A stretch of 64,000 nt of DNA from Streptomyces celluloflavus (lineage in GTDB: Bacteria > Actinomycetota > Actinomycetes > Streptomycetales > Streptomycetaceae). The stretch covers positions 248,001-312,000 of the forward strand of contig JOEL01000001.1 of NCBI GenBank assembly GCA_000720995.1. Direction: 5' to 3'. The translations under genes were made by a program, and so were the position numbers. The stretch's first letter is position 1. Every line of letters starts with the position of its first letter. Under the pieces are notes generated by a model, which searched no databases, was not told where the DNA came from, and was given only the letters and a program-made list of their open reading frames with translations. This document shows positions 43,886 through 51,938 of the stretch, one piece after another.

Positions 43886-44467
43886 TCACCTCGGTTCGAT
43901 CGGATAGGAGCGCCGTACGTGGTGCGCGACGGCCGCCGCGACCGCCGCCTTGAGCGTGTCCCCGATCGCGAAGTAGGCGGCGCCGAGGGCGGCCTTCCCG
44001 ATTCCCAGGCCCGTGGTCATCGACGTCCACGGGACACCGACGGCGTAGACGACGAGGAGTCCGCCGACGAGGCAGGCGGCGAAGTGGGCGGCCAGCGACG
44101 TGAGGCGGCCGCCGGCCCGTACCGCGAACCGCTTCACCAGCCACCCGGTGACGAACGCGCCGGGGATCCAGCCCAGCAGATACCCGCCGGTCGGCCCCGG
44201 GATCACACCCAGTCCGCCCCGGCCGCCGGAGAGCACCGGCAGTCCGAGCACGGTCAGCAGCACGACCAGGGCGCAGGCACCGGCGCCGCGTACGGGACCC
44301 AGCACCGCTCCCGCGAGCATCACGCCCAGCGTCTGCAAGGTGACCGGCACCGGAATGACCGCGATGCTGACCGGTGGGAGCAGCCCCAGCGCGACGATGA
44401 CCGCGCAGAACAGGGCGATCAGCACCAGGTCCTGAGTGCTCATGGGGCGTCGGGTGCGTACGGTCAT
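43886..44467 (-). CDS. bioY: Biotin transporter S component BioY
   Basis: 193 aa, six membrane segments. BioY blocks: LIALFCAVIVALGLLPP, IPVPVTLQTLGVMLAGAVLGPVRGA, LPVLSGGRGGLGVIPGPTGGYLLGW and VPWTSMTTGLG near the end. It binds biotin and docks with EcfT and the ATPase in the membrane. Start ATG 44467 overlaps the stop of bioN as ATGA. A complete bioYNM set makes this a dedicated biotin ECF importer. Confidence 0.95.
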   Translation of the reverse strand: MTVRTRRPMSTQDLVLIALFCAVIVALGLLPPVSIAVIPVPVTLQTLGVMLAGAVLGPVRGAGACALVVLLTVLGLPVLSGGRGGLGVIPGPTGGYLLGWIPGAFVTGWLVKRFAVRAGGRLTSLAAHFAACLVGGLLVVYAVGVPWTSMTTGLGIGKAALGAAYFAIGDTLKAAVAAAVAHHVRRSYPIEPR

Positions 44468-45120
44468 CCGGGTGCCTTTCCGCTGAGCCGGTCGTCACGG
44501 TCGGGGTGCCGGGAGCGGGCCGGCGGGTAGCAGCGGGCGTCGATGGCGGCCGCGATGTCCTCCGCCGACCTCAGCACCCGGATCACCAGGGGCACGACGA
44601 GCGCGAGCGGACTGCCCCGCAGCCCGCGCGCCGCCTGGGCCTCCCGGATCTCCTGGAACTGCTGGAACACCTCCGGGATGAAGCGCAGCGCCAGCGACAC
44701 GGCGAGCGCGACGGCCGGCGCGTTCACCAGCCCCGCCCGGTCCAGTGGACGCAGCATCACCTCCAGTACGCCCTGGAGTTCGGAGGTCCGGGTGGTGAGG
44801 GTGACGCTCAGCGCGGTCAGCAGCAGGATGACCAGACGCAGTCCCACGACGAGCGCCGCGTGCCCCGACTCGCTTAGGGCGGCGACCGCCACCACGGCGG
44901 CCAGGACCCACAGCGGGCCGCGCAACTGGCGGGCGAGCTGCTCCCGGGGGGCCCGTACGGTCAGCAGCAGGACCAGTGCGAGGCCGGCGGCCGGGCCGAG
45001 CAGCGTCACGGACCTGGTGAGGAACACGGCCACACCGCACAGCAGCAGCACCGCCAGCTTCCACCCGGCCGGGACCCGGTGCAGCGGCGAGGTGCCGGGC
45101 ACGTACAGGGACATCCTCAT
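44464..45120 (-). CDS. bioN: ECF transporter transmembrane T component BioN
   Basis: 218 aa, five or so membrane segments. Coupling helices are QQFQEIREAQAARGLRG (first Ala-Arg-Gly motif) and EDIAAAIDARCY (second motif with Cys for Gly). Links the S component BioY to the ATPase. ATG 45120 overlaps the bioM stop as ATGA, and its end overlaps bioY, so the three transporter genes are translationally coupled. Confidence 0.93.
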   Translation of the reverse strand: MRMSLYVPGTSPLHRVPAGWKLAVLLLCGVAVFLTRSVTLLGPAAGLALVLLLTVRAPREQLARQLRGPLWVLAAVVAVAALSESGHAALVVGLRLVILLLTALSVTLTTRTSELQGVLEVMLRPLDRAGLVNAPAVALAVSLALRFIPEVFQQFQEIREAQAARGLRGSPLALVVPLVIRVLRSAEDIAAAIDARCYPPARSRHPDRDDRLSGKAPG

Positions 45121-45794
45121 GAGTGGTGCGCCACGTACCAGGGGACGGCGGTCCGCGGCGGGCCGTCGTACGCGATGCGGCCCGCGTCGAGGACCAGTAC
45201 CCGGTCGAAGCCGTCGAGCAGACCGAGGTCGTGGGTCAGGACGACGGCCTGCTGCGGCAGGGCGGCGATCACGGCCCGGAGCCGATTGCGGTTGCGCAGG
45301 TCCAGCAGGGTGGTCGGCTCGTCGAACACCACCGTCTCCGGTCGCATGACCAACACCGCGGCCAGCGCGACGAGTTGCTTCTCGCCGCCGCTGAGGGCAT
45401 GGCTGGGCCGGCCGGCCAGTGCGGCGATGCCGAGATCCGCCAGTTGCTCGCGGACCCGGCCGGGTATCTCCTTACGGGGCACGCCGGTGTTCCGCAGCCC
45501 GAAGGCCAGGTCCTCCTCGACGAGGGGCAGGACGATCTGGTTGTCCGGGTTCTGGAAGACGAAGCCCACCCGGCGGCGGATCCGGCGGGCGTCCGTCGCC
45601 GTGTCGTCCGCCCCGACCAGGACCGTTCCCGCACTCGGCAGGACCAGACCGTTGAGCAGCCGGGCGAAGGTGCTCTTGCCGGAACCGTTGGCGCCGATCA
45701 CGCCGATCCGCCGCTCGGTCAGTTCGACGCTGACGGCGTCCAGTACCGTGCGCGGGCCGAACCGTACGGACACACCGTCCAGGGCTATCCGCAC
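45117..45794 (-). CDS. bioM: ECF transporter ATPase BioM
   Basis: 225 aa. Walker A GANGSGKST, Q-loop FQNPDNQIV, signature LSGGEKQ, Walker B VVFDEPTTLLD and the H-loop LTHD are intact. Start GTG 45794 comes 2 nt after the thioesterase stop; the longer upstream frame is not coding. Powers biotin uptake with BioN and BioY. Confidence 0.93.
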   Translation of the reverse strand: MRIALDGVSVRFGPRTVLDAVSVELTERRIGVIGANGSGKSTFARLLNGLVLPSAGTVLVGADDTATDARRIRRRVGFVFQNPDNQIVLPLVEEDLAFGLRNTGVPRKEIPGRVREQLADLGIAALAGRPSHALSGGEKQLVALAAVLVMRPETVVFDEPTTLLDLRNRNRLRAVIAALPQQAVVLTHDLGLLDGFDRVLVLDAGRIAYDGPPRTAVPWYVAHHS

Positions 45795-45796
45795 GG

Positions 45797-46243
45797 CTAC
45801 CGGTCCCCGGTCCCGGGCCGTGGGGCGGCGGGCTCCGGGGCGGGAGGCACGGCGGCGAGGGCGTCGCGGGTCGGCGCGGGCACGGGGCGGGGCCGGCCGG
45901 TCTTCTTGTCGACGCAGACCCAGACGACCTCGGCCCGTGCGACCGGCGCCCCGTCCCCGGCGCGTACCACCGCGGCGGAGAAGGTCAGACTGCTGGTGCC
46001 GATCCGCCGCACGCCCGCGCTGATGTCCAGGAGGTCGTCGAAGCCCGCCGCACCCTCGTAGCAGAGCTCGATCTTCTTCACGTGGTAGACGACGCCGTGG
46101 GAGTCGGCCCGGGGGTCGAAACGATCGGAGAGGCCCGCCTCGCGGAGGAACTCGTTGATCGCGGTCTCCGCGTAGGAGCAGTAGACGCCGTTGTGCACAT
46201 GACCGTGCATGTCCACATCGGAGAACGGAACTCGCTGCCGCAC
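45797..46243 (-). CDS. Acyl-CoA thioesterase, 4HBT hotdog (YbgC-like)
   Basis: 148 aa. Active-site block VPFSDVDMHGHVHNGVYCSYAETAINEFL places the catalytic Asp at D11, as in 4-hydroxybenzoyl-CoA thioesterase and YbgC/FadM. Start GTG 46243 follows a GGGGGG site. It is the first gene of the thioesterase-bioM-bioN-bioY-ligase-thiolase operon, so it probably releases an acyl group made or handled by the ligase/thiolase pair. The last 30 residues are Pro/Ala-rich. Confidence 0.88.
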   Translation of the reverse strand: MRQRVPFSDVDMHGHVHNGVYCSYAETAINEFLREAGLSDRFDPRADSHGVVYHVKKIELCYEGAAGFDDLLDISAGVRRIGTSSLTFSAAVVRAGDGAPVARAEVVWVCVDKKTGRPRPVPAPTRDALAAVPPAPEPAAPRPGTGDR

Positions 46244-46348
46244 GAACCCCCCGCTCGCCGTGTAGGGTCACGGGCGGCCCGGGCCCGTGCGCACAGCACC
46301 GTACCCAGACCGCCACCACACTGTCACCACCATGTGAGGACTTCGCCG

Positions 46349-47350
46349 ATGTCCCGAAGCCTCCGAGGCATCGTCAGGGAGTTCGGTCCCGCCGCCCAGG
46401 TGGTCGGCACGGAGCGCTACGAACCCACCCGGCCGGGGCCCGGACAGGTGGCCGTCCGCATGGTGCTGGCGAGCATCAACCCCTCCGACCTGGTGACCAT
46501 CTCCGGTGCGTACGCCTCCCGCACCGTGCTGCCGTTCGTGCCCGGTTTCGAAGGCGTCGGGGTGGTCGAGGAGACCGGCCCCGGGGTGCGGGACCTCCGG
46601 GCCGGACAGCGGGTGCTCCCGCTCGGCAGCGCGGGCGCCTGGCAGCAGACCAAGGTCACCGACAGCCGGTGGTGCCTGGCCGTCCGACCCGAGCTCACCG
46701 ACGAACAGGCCGCCACCGCGTACATCAACCCGCTCACCGCGCTGCTGATGACCCGGCACCATGTGCTGGACACCGGGGCCGAGGTGGTCGCGGTCAACGC
46801 CGCCGCCTCCGCCATCGGCCGGATGCTGATCCGGATGCTCAACCGGGCGGGGATCCGGCCCATCGCCCTCGTCCGCCGGCCGCACAGCCTGGCGCGGCTC
46901 GCCGGCACCGAGCTGACCGCCGCGGTGTGCACCGCCGACCGTCCGGCGGGGGAGGCCCTGCACGAGATCACCCGGGGTCGCGGTCTCGATGTGGCACTGG
47001 ACGCGGTGGGCGGTACGGAGGGCGCGGAACTCGGCCGCGCGCTGGCCGCCGGCGGCACCCTGGTGCACTACGGCCTGCTCTCCGGACAACCGCTGCCACC
47101 GCAGTTGCCGGCCGAGCGGCGCGATGTGCGGATCGTCCTGTTCCGGCTCCGGGACTGGGTGCACACCGTTCAGGCCGAGGCCCCGGACCGGCTCGCCGAC
47201 GCCCTGGCCGAGGTCTTCGGCCTGGTGCTGGACGGCACGGCCGCCTCGCAGGTGGCGGGCGTGTACCCGCTGTCCGCCGTACGACAGGCGCTGGAGCGGG
47301 ACGCGGCACCGGGACGGCGGGGGAAGGTGCTGTTGCGCCTCACCGAGTGA
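46349..47350 (+). CDS. MDR-family reductase, MECR/quinone-oxidoreductase-like
   Basis: 333 aa. Medium-chain dehydrogenase fold without the catalytic zinc ligands. VLASINPSDLVTISGAY and NAAASAIGRMLIRMLN resemble mitochondrial-type trans-2-enoyl thioester reductases (MECR/ETR1), which use NADPH. Start ATG 46349, 21 nt after a hexamer-rich spacer and divergent from the thioesterase operon by about 105 nt. An enoyl-CoA reductase here would complement the acyl-CoA genes across the promoter (inference). Confidence 0.85.
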   Translation: MSRSLRGIVREFGPAAQVVGTERYEPTRPGPGQVAVRMVLASINPSDLVTISGAYASRTVLPFVPGFEGVGVVEETGPGVRDLRAGQRVLPLGSAGAWQQTKVTDSRWCLAVRPELTDEQAATAYINPLTALLMTRHHVLDTGAEVVAVNAAASAIGRMLIRMLNRAGIRPIALVRRPHSLARLAGTELTAAVCTADRPAGEALHEITRGRGLDVALDAVGGTEGAELGRALAAGGTLVHYGLLSGQPLPPQLPAERRDVRIVLFRLRDWVHTVQAEAPDRLADALAEVFGLVLDGTAASQVAGVYPLSAVRQALERDAAPGRRGKVLLRLTE

Positions 47351-47504
47351 ACGGCCGGCCACCGGCGGTGCGGTGCGCGCCCGCCCGACGGGACCGTGCT
47401 CGTCCGGCGGCGATGCCCGGGGCCGGTCGCGTTCGCCCGGCATCACGTCCGGTACCCCGCAGACCGGCGGTGCCGCCGTGGCGACGGCGACGCGCCCGCC
47501 GTGG

Positions 47505-49100
47505 TCAGTCCCGTCTGGCAAGGACGGCGCGGAGGACCTCGGCGAGCGTCGCGGCCGGGTCCGGCGCGGCGGACGGGCTGCGCCAGGCGACGAAACCGTC
47601 CGGGCGGACGAGTACCGCACCGTCGGCGTCGATGCCGTGCGCCGTCTCACCGTCCTCGACGTCGATGTCCGCGCCGAGGACGTACGCCCGGACCGCCACG
47701 CCCATCGCGGCACCGAGGTCCTTCGCGGTCCCGGCCCATCCCTGGCCGTCGTGGCCGGCCAGGAGGACGAAAGTCTCGCCGTACAGGTCGAGGGTGGAAC
47801 CGCCGTCCGCGGTCGGCCGGTGCGGTGCCCGCGTGCCGGGTTGCGCACGCAGCTCGACGGCGCGGATCGGGGCGGTCTCGCGGTTGCCGGGCACGGCCGC
47901 CGAGGCGTACCGGAAGCCCATCGTCACCGCCGAGTAGTCGAGCAGCTCCACCTGCGCGCCACCGGCCATCCGGTCGCCGAACCGGGCGAACGCCTGCCGC
48001 ATGGCGAGCTCACCGTAGGGCCGCCGCTCGGCGTCGTAGGTGTCGAGCAACCCGGGACCGGCCCACCCGGTGAGGACGGCGGCGAGTTTCCAGGCCAGGT
48101 TGTGGACGTCCTGGATCCCGGTGCTCCCGCCGAACCCGCCCGTGGGCGGCTGGCTGCGGGCGGCGTCCCCGGCCAGGAACACCCGGCCCGAGCGGTACGA
48201 ACGCGCGACCCGGGCGCCGACCGGGAAGCCGAGCACGGTCACGTCGGTGCCGGGTATCTGGGGCAGCAACGAGACGTCGACCCCGTCCAGTCCGGACGCC
48301 TCCCGCACCATCCCCGCCACGCGCTCGGCGGTGAAGTCCGCCACCGACTCGTGCCGCGGGTCGTACCCGGTGCTGAACAGCCAGCGCGAGCCCGCGGCGT
48401 CGTGCGGCATCACCGCGCTGAACGGGCGCGGCTTCTGCAGGTAGACGATGCCGATACTGCGGCCGCGCACGGCGGCCGAGAGGTCCGCGTCGACGATCGC
48501 CGTGATCGTGTGGAACAGCTCTCCCGGCCCGTCGGTCTCGATCCCCAGCCATGCGCGGATCCGGCTCCTCGACCCGTCGGCCGCGATGACGTAGTCCGCG
48601 CGGATCACTTCCTCGTCGCCGCTCGCGCGGTCCCGGACGGTCACCGTGACACCGTCGGCGTCCTGGTCCAGAGAGGTCATCTCGGTGAAGTGCCGGATAT
48701 CGGCGCCGAGTTCGCGGGCGCGGTCGCGCAGCAGGAGTTCGAGCCGGTCCTGGTCGATCCCCGCGTTGGCCGATGGGCTGAAGGCGCGGGGGTCGATGAA
48801 CTCCGTGTGGCTGGCCTCCTCCACCGGTTCGTACTCGTCCGCGAGCGTGTTCGCCCGCAGTGGCACGAAGCCGACGTCCTCGCCGCGGAAGCTCTCCTTG
48901 CGGATCGCCGGACCGAGCCCGACCTGGCGGAAGACCTCGACGGTCCGCGGTGTGATGCCGCGCAGCCTCGGGTGTAAGAGCAGGTCGGGATGGCGCTCCA
49001 CCACCGTTGCCCGGATGCCCTGGTGGGCGAGGAAGACGGCGGCGCTCAGCCCGGTGAGGGCGCCTCCGACGACAAGTACCTGAGTCTTCTGCTGATGCAT
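47505..49100 (-). CDS. FAD-dependent aromatic/polyketide monooxygenase (bldA-type TTA codon)
   Basis: 531 aa class A flavin hydroxylase. GxGxxG variant VLVVGGALTGLSAAVFLA at the N-terminus, the NADPH-contact DG motif VIAADGSRSRIR, and the GD motif VFLAGDAARSQPPTGGFGGSTGIQDVHNLAWKL; the thioredoxin-like C-terminal domain matches PgaE/RdmE-type enzymes that hydroxylate aromatic polyketides or detoxify aromatic drugs. Leu42 is encoded by TTA (48975-48977), the rare codon read by bldA tRNA. Start ATG 49100 has no ribosome site; the promoter ends at it, so the mRNA is probably leaderless. Divergent from a TetR gene that likely represses it. Confidence 0.92.
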   Translation of the reverse strand: MHQQKTQVLVVGGALTGLSAAVFLAHQGIRATVVERHPDLLLHPRLRGITPRTVEVFRQVGLGPAIRKESFRGEDVGFVPLRANTLADEYEPVEEASHTEFIDPRAFSPSANAGIDQDRLELLLRDRARELGADIRHFTEMTSLDQDADGVTVTVRDRASGDEEVIRADYVIAADGSRSRIRAWLGIETDGPGELFHTITAIVDADLSAAVRGRSIGIVYLQKPRPFSAVMPHDAAGSRWLFSTGYDPRHESVADFTAERVAGMVREASGLDGVDVSLLPQIPGTDVTVLGFPVGARVARSYRSGRVFLAGDAARSQPPTGGFGGSTGIQDVHNLAWKLAAVLTGWAGPGLLDTYDAERRPYGELAMRQAFARFGDRMAGGAQVELLDYSAVTMGFRYASAAVPGNRETAPIRAVELRAQPGTRAPHRPTADGGSTLDLYGETFVLLAGHDGQGWAGTAKDLGAAMGVAVRAYVLGADIDVEDGETAHGIDADGAVLVRPDGFVAWRSPSAAPDPAATLAEVLRAVLARRD

Positions 49101-49106
49101 ACCAAC

Positions 49107-49135
49107 AGAATCAATCGCTTGGATGAGCTTGTCAA
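49107..49135 (-). promoter_or_regulatory. Promoter of the FAD monooxygenase
   Basis: On the minus strand TTGACA (49130-49135), a 17-nt spacer and GATTCT (49107-49112), ending 6 nt before ATG 49100, so transcription should start at or next to the start codon. Confidence 0.7.
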
Positions 49136-49147
49136 TCAGATGGATGA
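49111..49147. repeat. 16-bp direct repeat, probable TetR operator
   Basis: TCAATCGCTTGGATGA (49111-49126) and TCAATCAGATGGATGA (49132-49147), 13/16 identical, period 21 bp. It spans the -35 and spacer of the monooxygenase promoter and the space up to the TetR promoter. Confidence 0.6.
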
Positions 49148-49181
49148 TTAAGTTAACCGGTCGGATGGCAGAATCCTGGCC

Positions 49182-49871
49182 ATGACCAGTGAGAAGAGGG
49201 CCGCGGACGCACGGCGGACGACGCGGCGGGCGCCGGCCGCGCACGAGCGGCAGCGTGACCCGGAGCGCACCAAGGCGCTGATCCTCGACGCCGCGACCGA
49301 GGAGTTCTCCGCCAAGGGCTTCGCCGGCGCCCGGGTGGCCGAGATCGCCGCCCGCGCCGGCGTGAACCAGCAGCTCATCACGTACTACTTCGACGGCAAG
49401 GCGGGCCTGTACCGGGAGATCGGCCGACGATGGCGGGCCTACGAGAGCCAGGCGTTCCCCGACGACATGGACTACGCCGAGATGATCAAGAGCTATGTGC
49501 GGGTGAGCGTCGACCCCCGTCTCGGCGGGCGCCTCCTCGCCTGGGAAGGTCTCGCCGACACCGGCGAGGACGACGAGGAGGAAGCGGCCGAACGCAACGC
49601 CCGGCTGCGACACGAGGTGGCGGTGATCCGCGAGCGCCAGCTGGCCGGCGAACTCGACGACCGGTTCGACCCGGCCGCACTGCTGCTCATCACGATGAGC
49701 ACGGCGAACGCGCTGACGGTCTACCCCCAGCTGGCCCGCGGCCTGTTCGGCGCCGACGCGAGCTCTCCCGAACTGGTCGAGCACTACGCCGAACAGCTCG
49801 CCCTCCTGATCGGCTGCCTCACGGGCGGCGGCTCCGGTCTGGCGGGTGGCGGCTCGGGTCAAGCCGACTGA
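49182..49871 (+). CDS. TetR-family transcriptional regulator
   Basis: 229 aa with a long basic N-terminal arm, then the helix-turn-helix RTKALILDAATEEFSAKGFAGARVAEIAARAGVNQQLITYYFDGKAGLYREI. The C-terminal domain is of the UidR/TetR_C type and it ends in a Gly/Ser-rich tail. Start ATG 49182 lacks a clear ribosome site. It is divergent (81 nt) from the FAD monooxygenase and likely controls that gene and itself through the direct repeat between them. Confidence 0.9.
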   Translation: MTSEKRAADARRTTRRAPAAHERQRDPERTKALILDAATEEFSAKGFAGARVAEIAARAGVNQQLITYYFDGKAGLYREIGRRWRAYESQAFPDDMDYAEMIKSYVRVSVDPRLGGRLLAWEGLADTGEDDEEEAAERNARLRHEVAVIRERQLAGELDDRFDPAALLLITMSTANALTVYPQLARGLFGADASSPELVEHYAEQLALLIGCLTGGGSGLAGGGSGQAD

Positions 49872-50052
49872 TCTTGGGCTGCGGGGCGGGGGAGGGTGCG
49901 GCCTCCGTCCCGACGGCGCGGCCTGTTCAGTAGTTCTTCGGTTTCGGCTCCGTGCCGACGTGCCGTGTCCGACTTCGGCGCTATGGCCCCAACGTCCCGC
50001 CATCACACGGAACATGACGAGGCGGAGCGCGTCGCCGCGCGAGCTGTAACAT

Positions 50053-50069
50053 AGTAATGTGAAATTGCA
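50053..50069. promoter_or_regulatory. Hyp-regulon operator copy 3, upstream of the Xaa-Pro peptidase
   Basis: AGTAATGTGAAATTGCA, 13 of 17 identical to the perfect palindrome at 3905-3921, in the only AT-rich patch of the spacer and 117 nt before the start codon. Confidence 0.6.
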
Positions 50070-50097
50070 CTGACCCTGTACGCGTTCCGACGCACCC

Positions 50098-50165
50098 GCC
50101 GACGCACCTTCCGTTCAACCCTCCGCAGCACCTTTCCTTGCACCCTCCGCCGCACCTTCCGCTCG
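50098..50165 (+). repeat. Degenerate pyrimidine-rich repeats in the peptidase leader
   Basis: Three spaced copies of a CCGACGCACCTTCCG-like element (about 50098, 50122, 50149) in the leader RNA. Function unknown. The rest of 49872-50186 contains no gene. Confidence 0.4.
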
Positions 50166-50186
50166 CGTCCTCTTCAGGGAGCCCTC

Positions 50187-51575
50187 GTGACCGAAGCCGT
50201 TGCCCACCCCGCTCCGGCGTTGCACACCGGCAGCCATGACCTGCCGGTCTCCGCCGAGTTGTCCCGCTTCATGGCGAGCGCCTGGGCCTCGTCCACCCTC
50301 CCCGACTCCGCGCGGGTCGCCGCGTACGCCGTCACCCCGGCGCGCCGGGACCGGCTCTCAGCCCACTTCCCCGGCGAGCGGCTGATCATCCCGGCCGGTG
50401 AGCTCACCGTCCGCTCCAACGACTGCGACCACCGGTTCCGCCCGCACAGCGCCTACGCCTGGCTGACCGGTCTGACGGGGGAGGACCAGGCCGGTCACGT
50501 CCTGGTCCTGGAGCCCTCGGGCCCGCACGGGCACGAGGCGGTGCTCCACCTGCGGCCGCGTTCACCGCGCGTCGACGGCAACGAGGAGTTCTACCGGGAC
50601 CGGCGCTACGGCGAGTTCTGGGTCGGGCGCCGCCCCGACCTCGCCGAGGCGGAACGGCTCACCGGCCTCCGCTGCGCCCACCTGGACACCTTGGGCACCC
50701 CGACGGGGCGGAACGCCGCCACCGACGCCGAACTGGCCACCGCCCTCTCGGAACTGCGCCTGGTCAAGGACGCCTGGGAGGTCGAGCAGCTCCAGCTCGC
50801 CGTCGACCACACCACCACCGGGTTCGAGGACGTGGTCCGGGCCCTGCCGGGCGCGCTCGCACACCCGCGCGGAGAGCGCTGCGTCGAGGGGGTCTTCGGT
50901 CTGCGGGCCCGCGCCGAGGGCAACGGCACCGGCTACGAGACCATCGCGGCCTCCGGCGCCCACGCCTGCGTCCTGCACTGGATCCGCAACGACGGACGCC
51001 TGAACCGCGACGAACTGCTCCTCCTCGACGCGGGGGTGGAAACCGACAGCCTCTATACGGCCGACATCACGCGCACCCTGCCACTCTCCGGCCGCTTCGA
51101 CCCCGTTCAACGCCAGGTGTACGAAGTGGTGCTGGCGGCCCAGGAGGCGGGAATCGCGGCGCTGCGTCCCGGCGCCAGCTTCCGCGACTTCCACCGGGCC
51201 GGTATGCGGGTCATCGCGGAAGGGCTGGCCGACTGGGGCGTGCTCAAGGACGCCGACGGCGATGCGCACCGCCGCTACACCCTGTGCAGCAGCGGCCATA
51301 TGCTCGGCCTGGACGTCCACGACTGCGCCAAGGCACGGGCCGAGACATACCTGGACGGCGTTCTGGAGGAGGGCCAGGTCCTCACCGTGGAGCCCGGCCT
51401 CTACCTCCAGCCGGACGACGAAACCCTCCCGGCCGAACTGCGCGGTATCGGCGTACGGATCGAGGACGACCTCGTCATCACACCGGACGGCGCCCGCCTG
51501 ATGTCGGGCGCGCTGCCGCGTACGGTCGCCGGCATCGAAGAATGGATGGGCACTCTGCTCGAAGGCAAGAGCTGA
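50187..51575 (+). CDS. Xaa-Pro aminopeptidase/prolidase (M24B, PepP-type)
   Basis: 462 aa. N-terminal creatinase-like domain, then the pita-bread catalytic domain with all five metal ligands: D281 (LLLDAGVE), D293 (YTADITR), H371 (SSGHMLGLDVHD), E402 (TVEPGLY) and E426 (GVRIEDD). It cleaves N-terminal X-Pro or X-Hyp bonds in the cytosol. Start GTG 50187 has GGGAG upstream. The upstream site shared with the hydroxyproline catabolic operons suggests it supplies them with free proline/hydroxyproline from collagen-like peptides. Confidence 0.93.
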   Translation: MTEAVAHPAPALHTGSHDLPVSAELSRFMASAWASSTLPDSARVAAYAVTPARRDRLSAHFPGERLIIPAGELTVRSNDCDHRFRPHSAYAWLTGLTGEDQAGHVLVLEPSGPHGHEAVLHLRPRSPRVDGNEEFYRDRRYGEFWVGRRPDLAEAERLTGLRCAHLDTLGTPTGRNAATDAELATALSELRLVKDAWEVEQLQLAVDHTTTGFEDVVRALPGALAHPRGERCVEGVFGLRARAEGNGTGYETIAASGAHACVLHWIRNDGRLNRDELLLLDAGVETDSLYTADITRTLPLSGRFDPVQRQVYEVVLAAQEAGIAALRPGASFRDFHRAGMRVIAEGLADWGVLKDADGDAHRRYTLCSSGHMLGLDVHDCAKARAETYLDGVLEEGQVLTVEPGLYLQPDDETLPAELRGIGVRIEDDLVITPDGARLMSGALPRTVAGIEEWMGTLLEGKS

Positions 51576-51938
51576 AGGTCGGCCTGGAGCCGGGCTGTCA
51601 CCCCTGCTCGCCATGTGCGGGGCCGTCACTCCGGCTCGGGTGTTCCCCACCGAGATCCCCGGGGGCCACTGGGGTGGGGGCACGGGCAGAGCATACTCAC
51701 CGCGGCGTTCCTGCACTTCCTGGGAGCCCCTCAGCCGTCCCAGACGTCGTAATCCAGCAATTCTTCAACACCGCCAAAGCCGGAGCGCCGATGGCCAACG
51801 GGCCATCGGCGCCCTGCTTGCAGTGCGCATCTCGGCCGGATCGAACCCAGCCGGGTCGGCTCAGCCGACCTTGAAGTTGTCGTCCATCAAGTGAGCAGCG
51901 CTGCTCGGGAGGGCAATGAGCTGGGCTCCGCGGACGCT
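51576..51938. other. Spacer with bidirectional hairpin
   Basis: About 360 bp without a supported gene, less GC-biased than neighbours around 51740-51900. The only clear element is the hairpin 51785-51812. Confidence 0.4.
51785..51812. terminator. Bidirectional hairpin terminator
   Basis: 12-bp perfect arms GCGCCGATGGCC (51785-51796) and complement (51801-51812), 4-nt loop AACG, between the convergent peptidase and methyltransferase genes. Confidence 0.8.

Noticed and set aside
46244-46348. BirA- or BioQ-type operator before the BioYNM operon
   Set aside because: No TTGTNAAC or TGAAC-N-GTT-like palindrome was found in the spacer.
51740-51880. Possible tRNA or transposase remnant in the spacer after the peptidase
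   Set aside because: A GATCGAACCC string resembles a T-arm but no cloverleaf can be folded around it, and the short open frames show no transposase motif.
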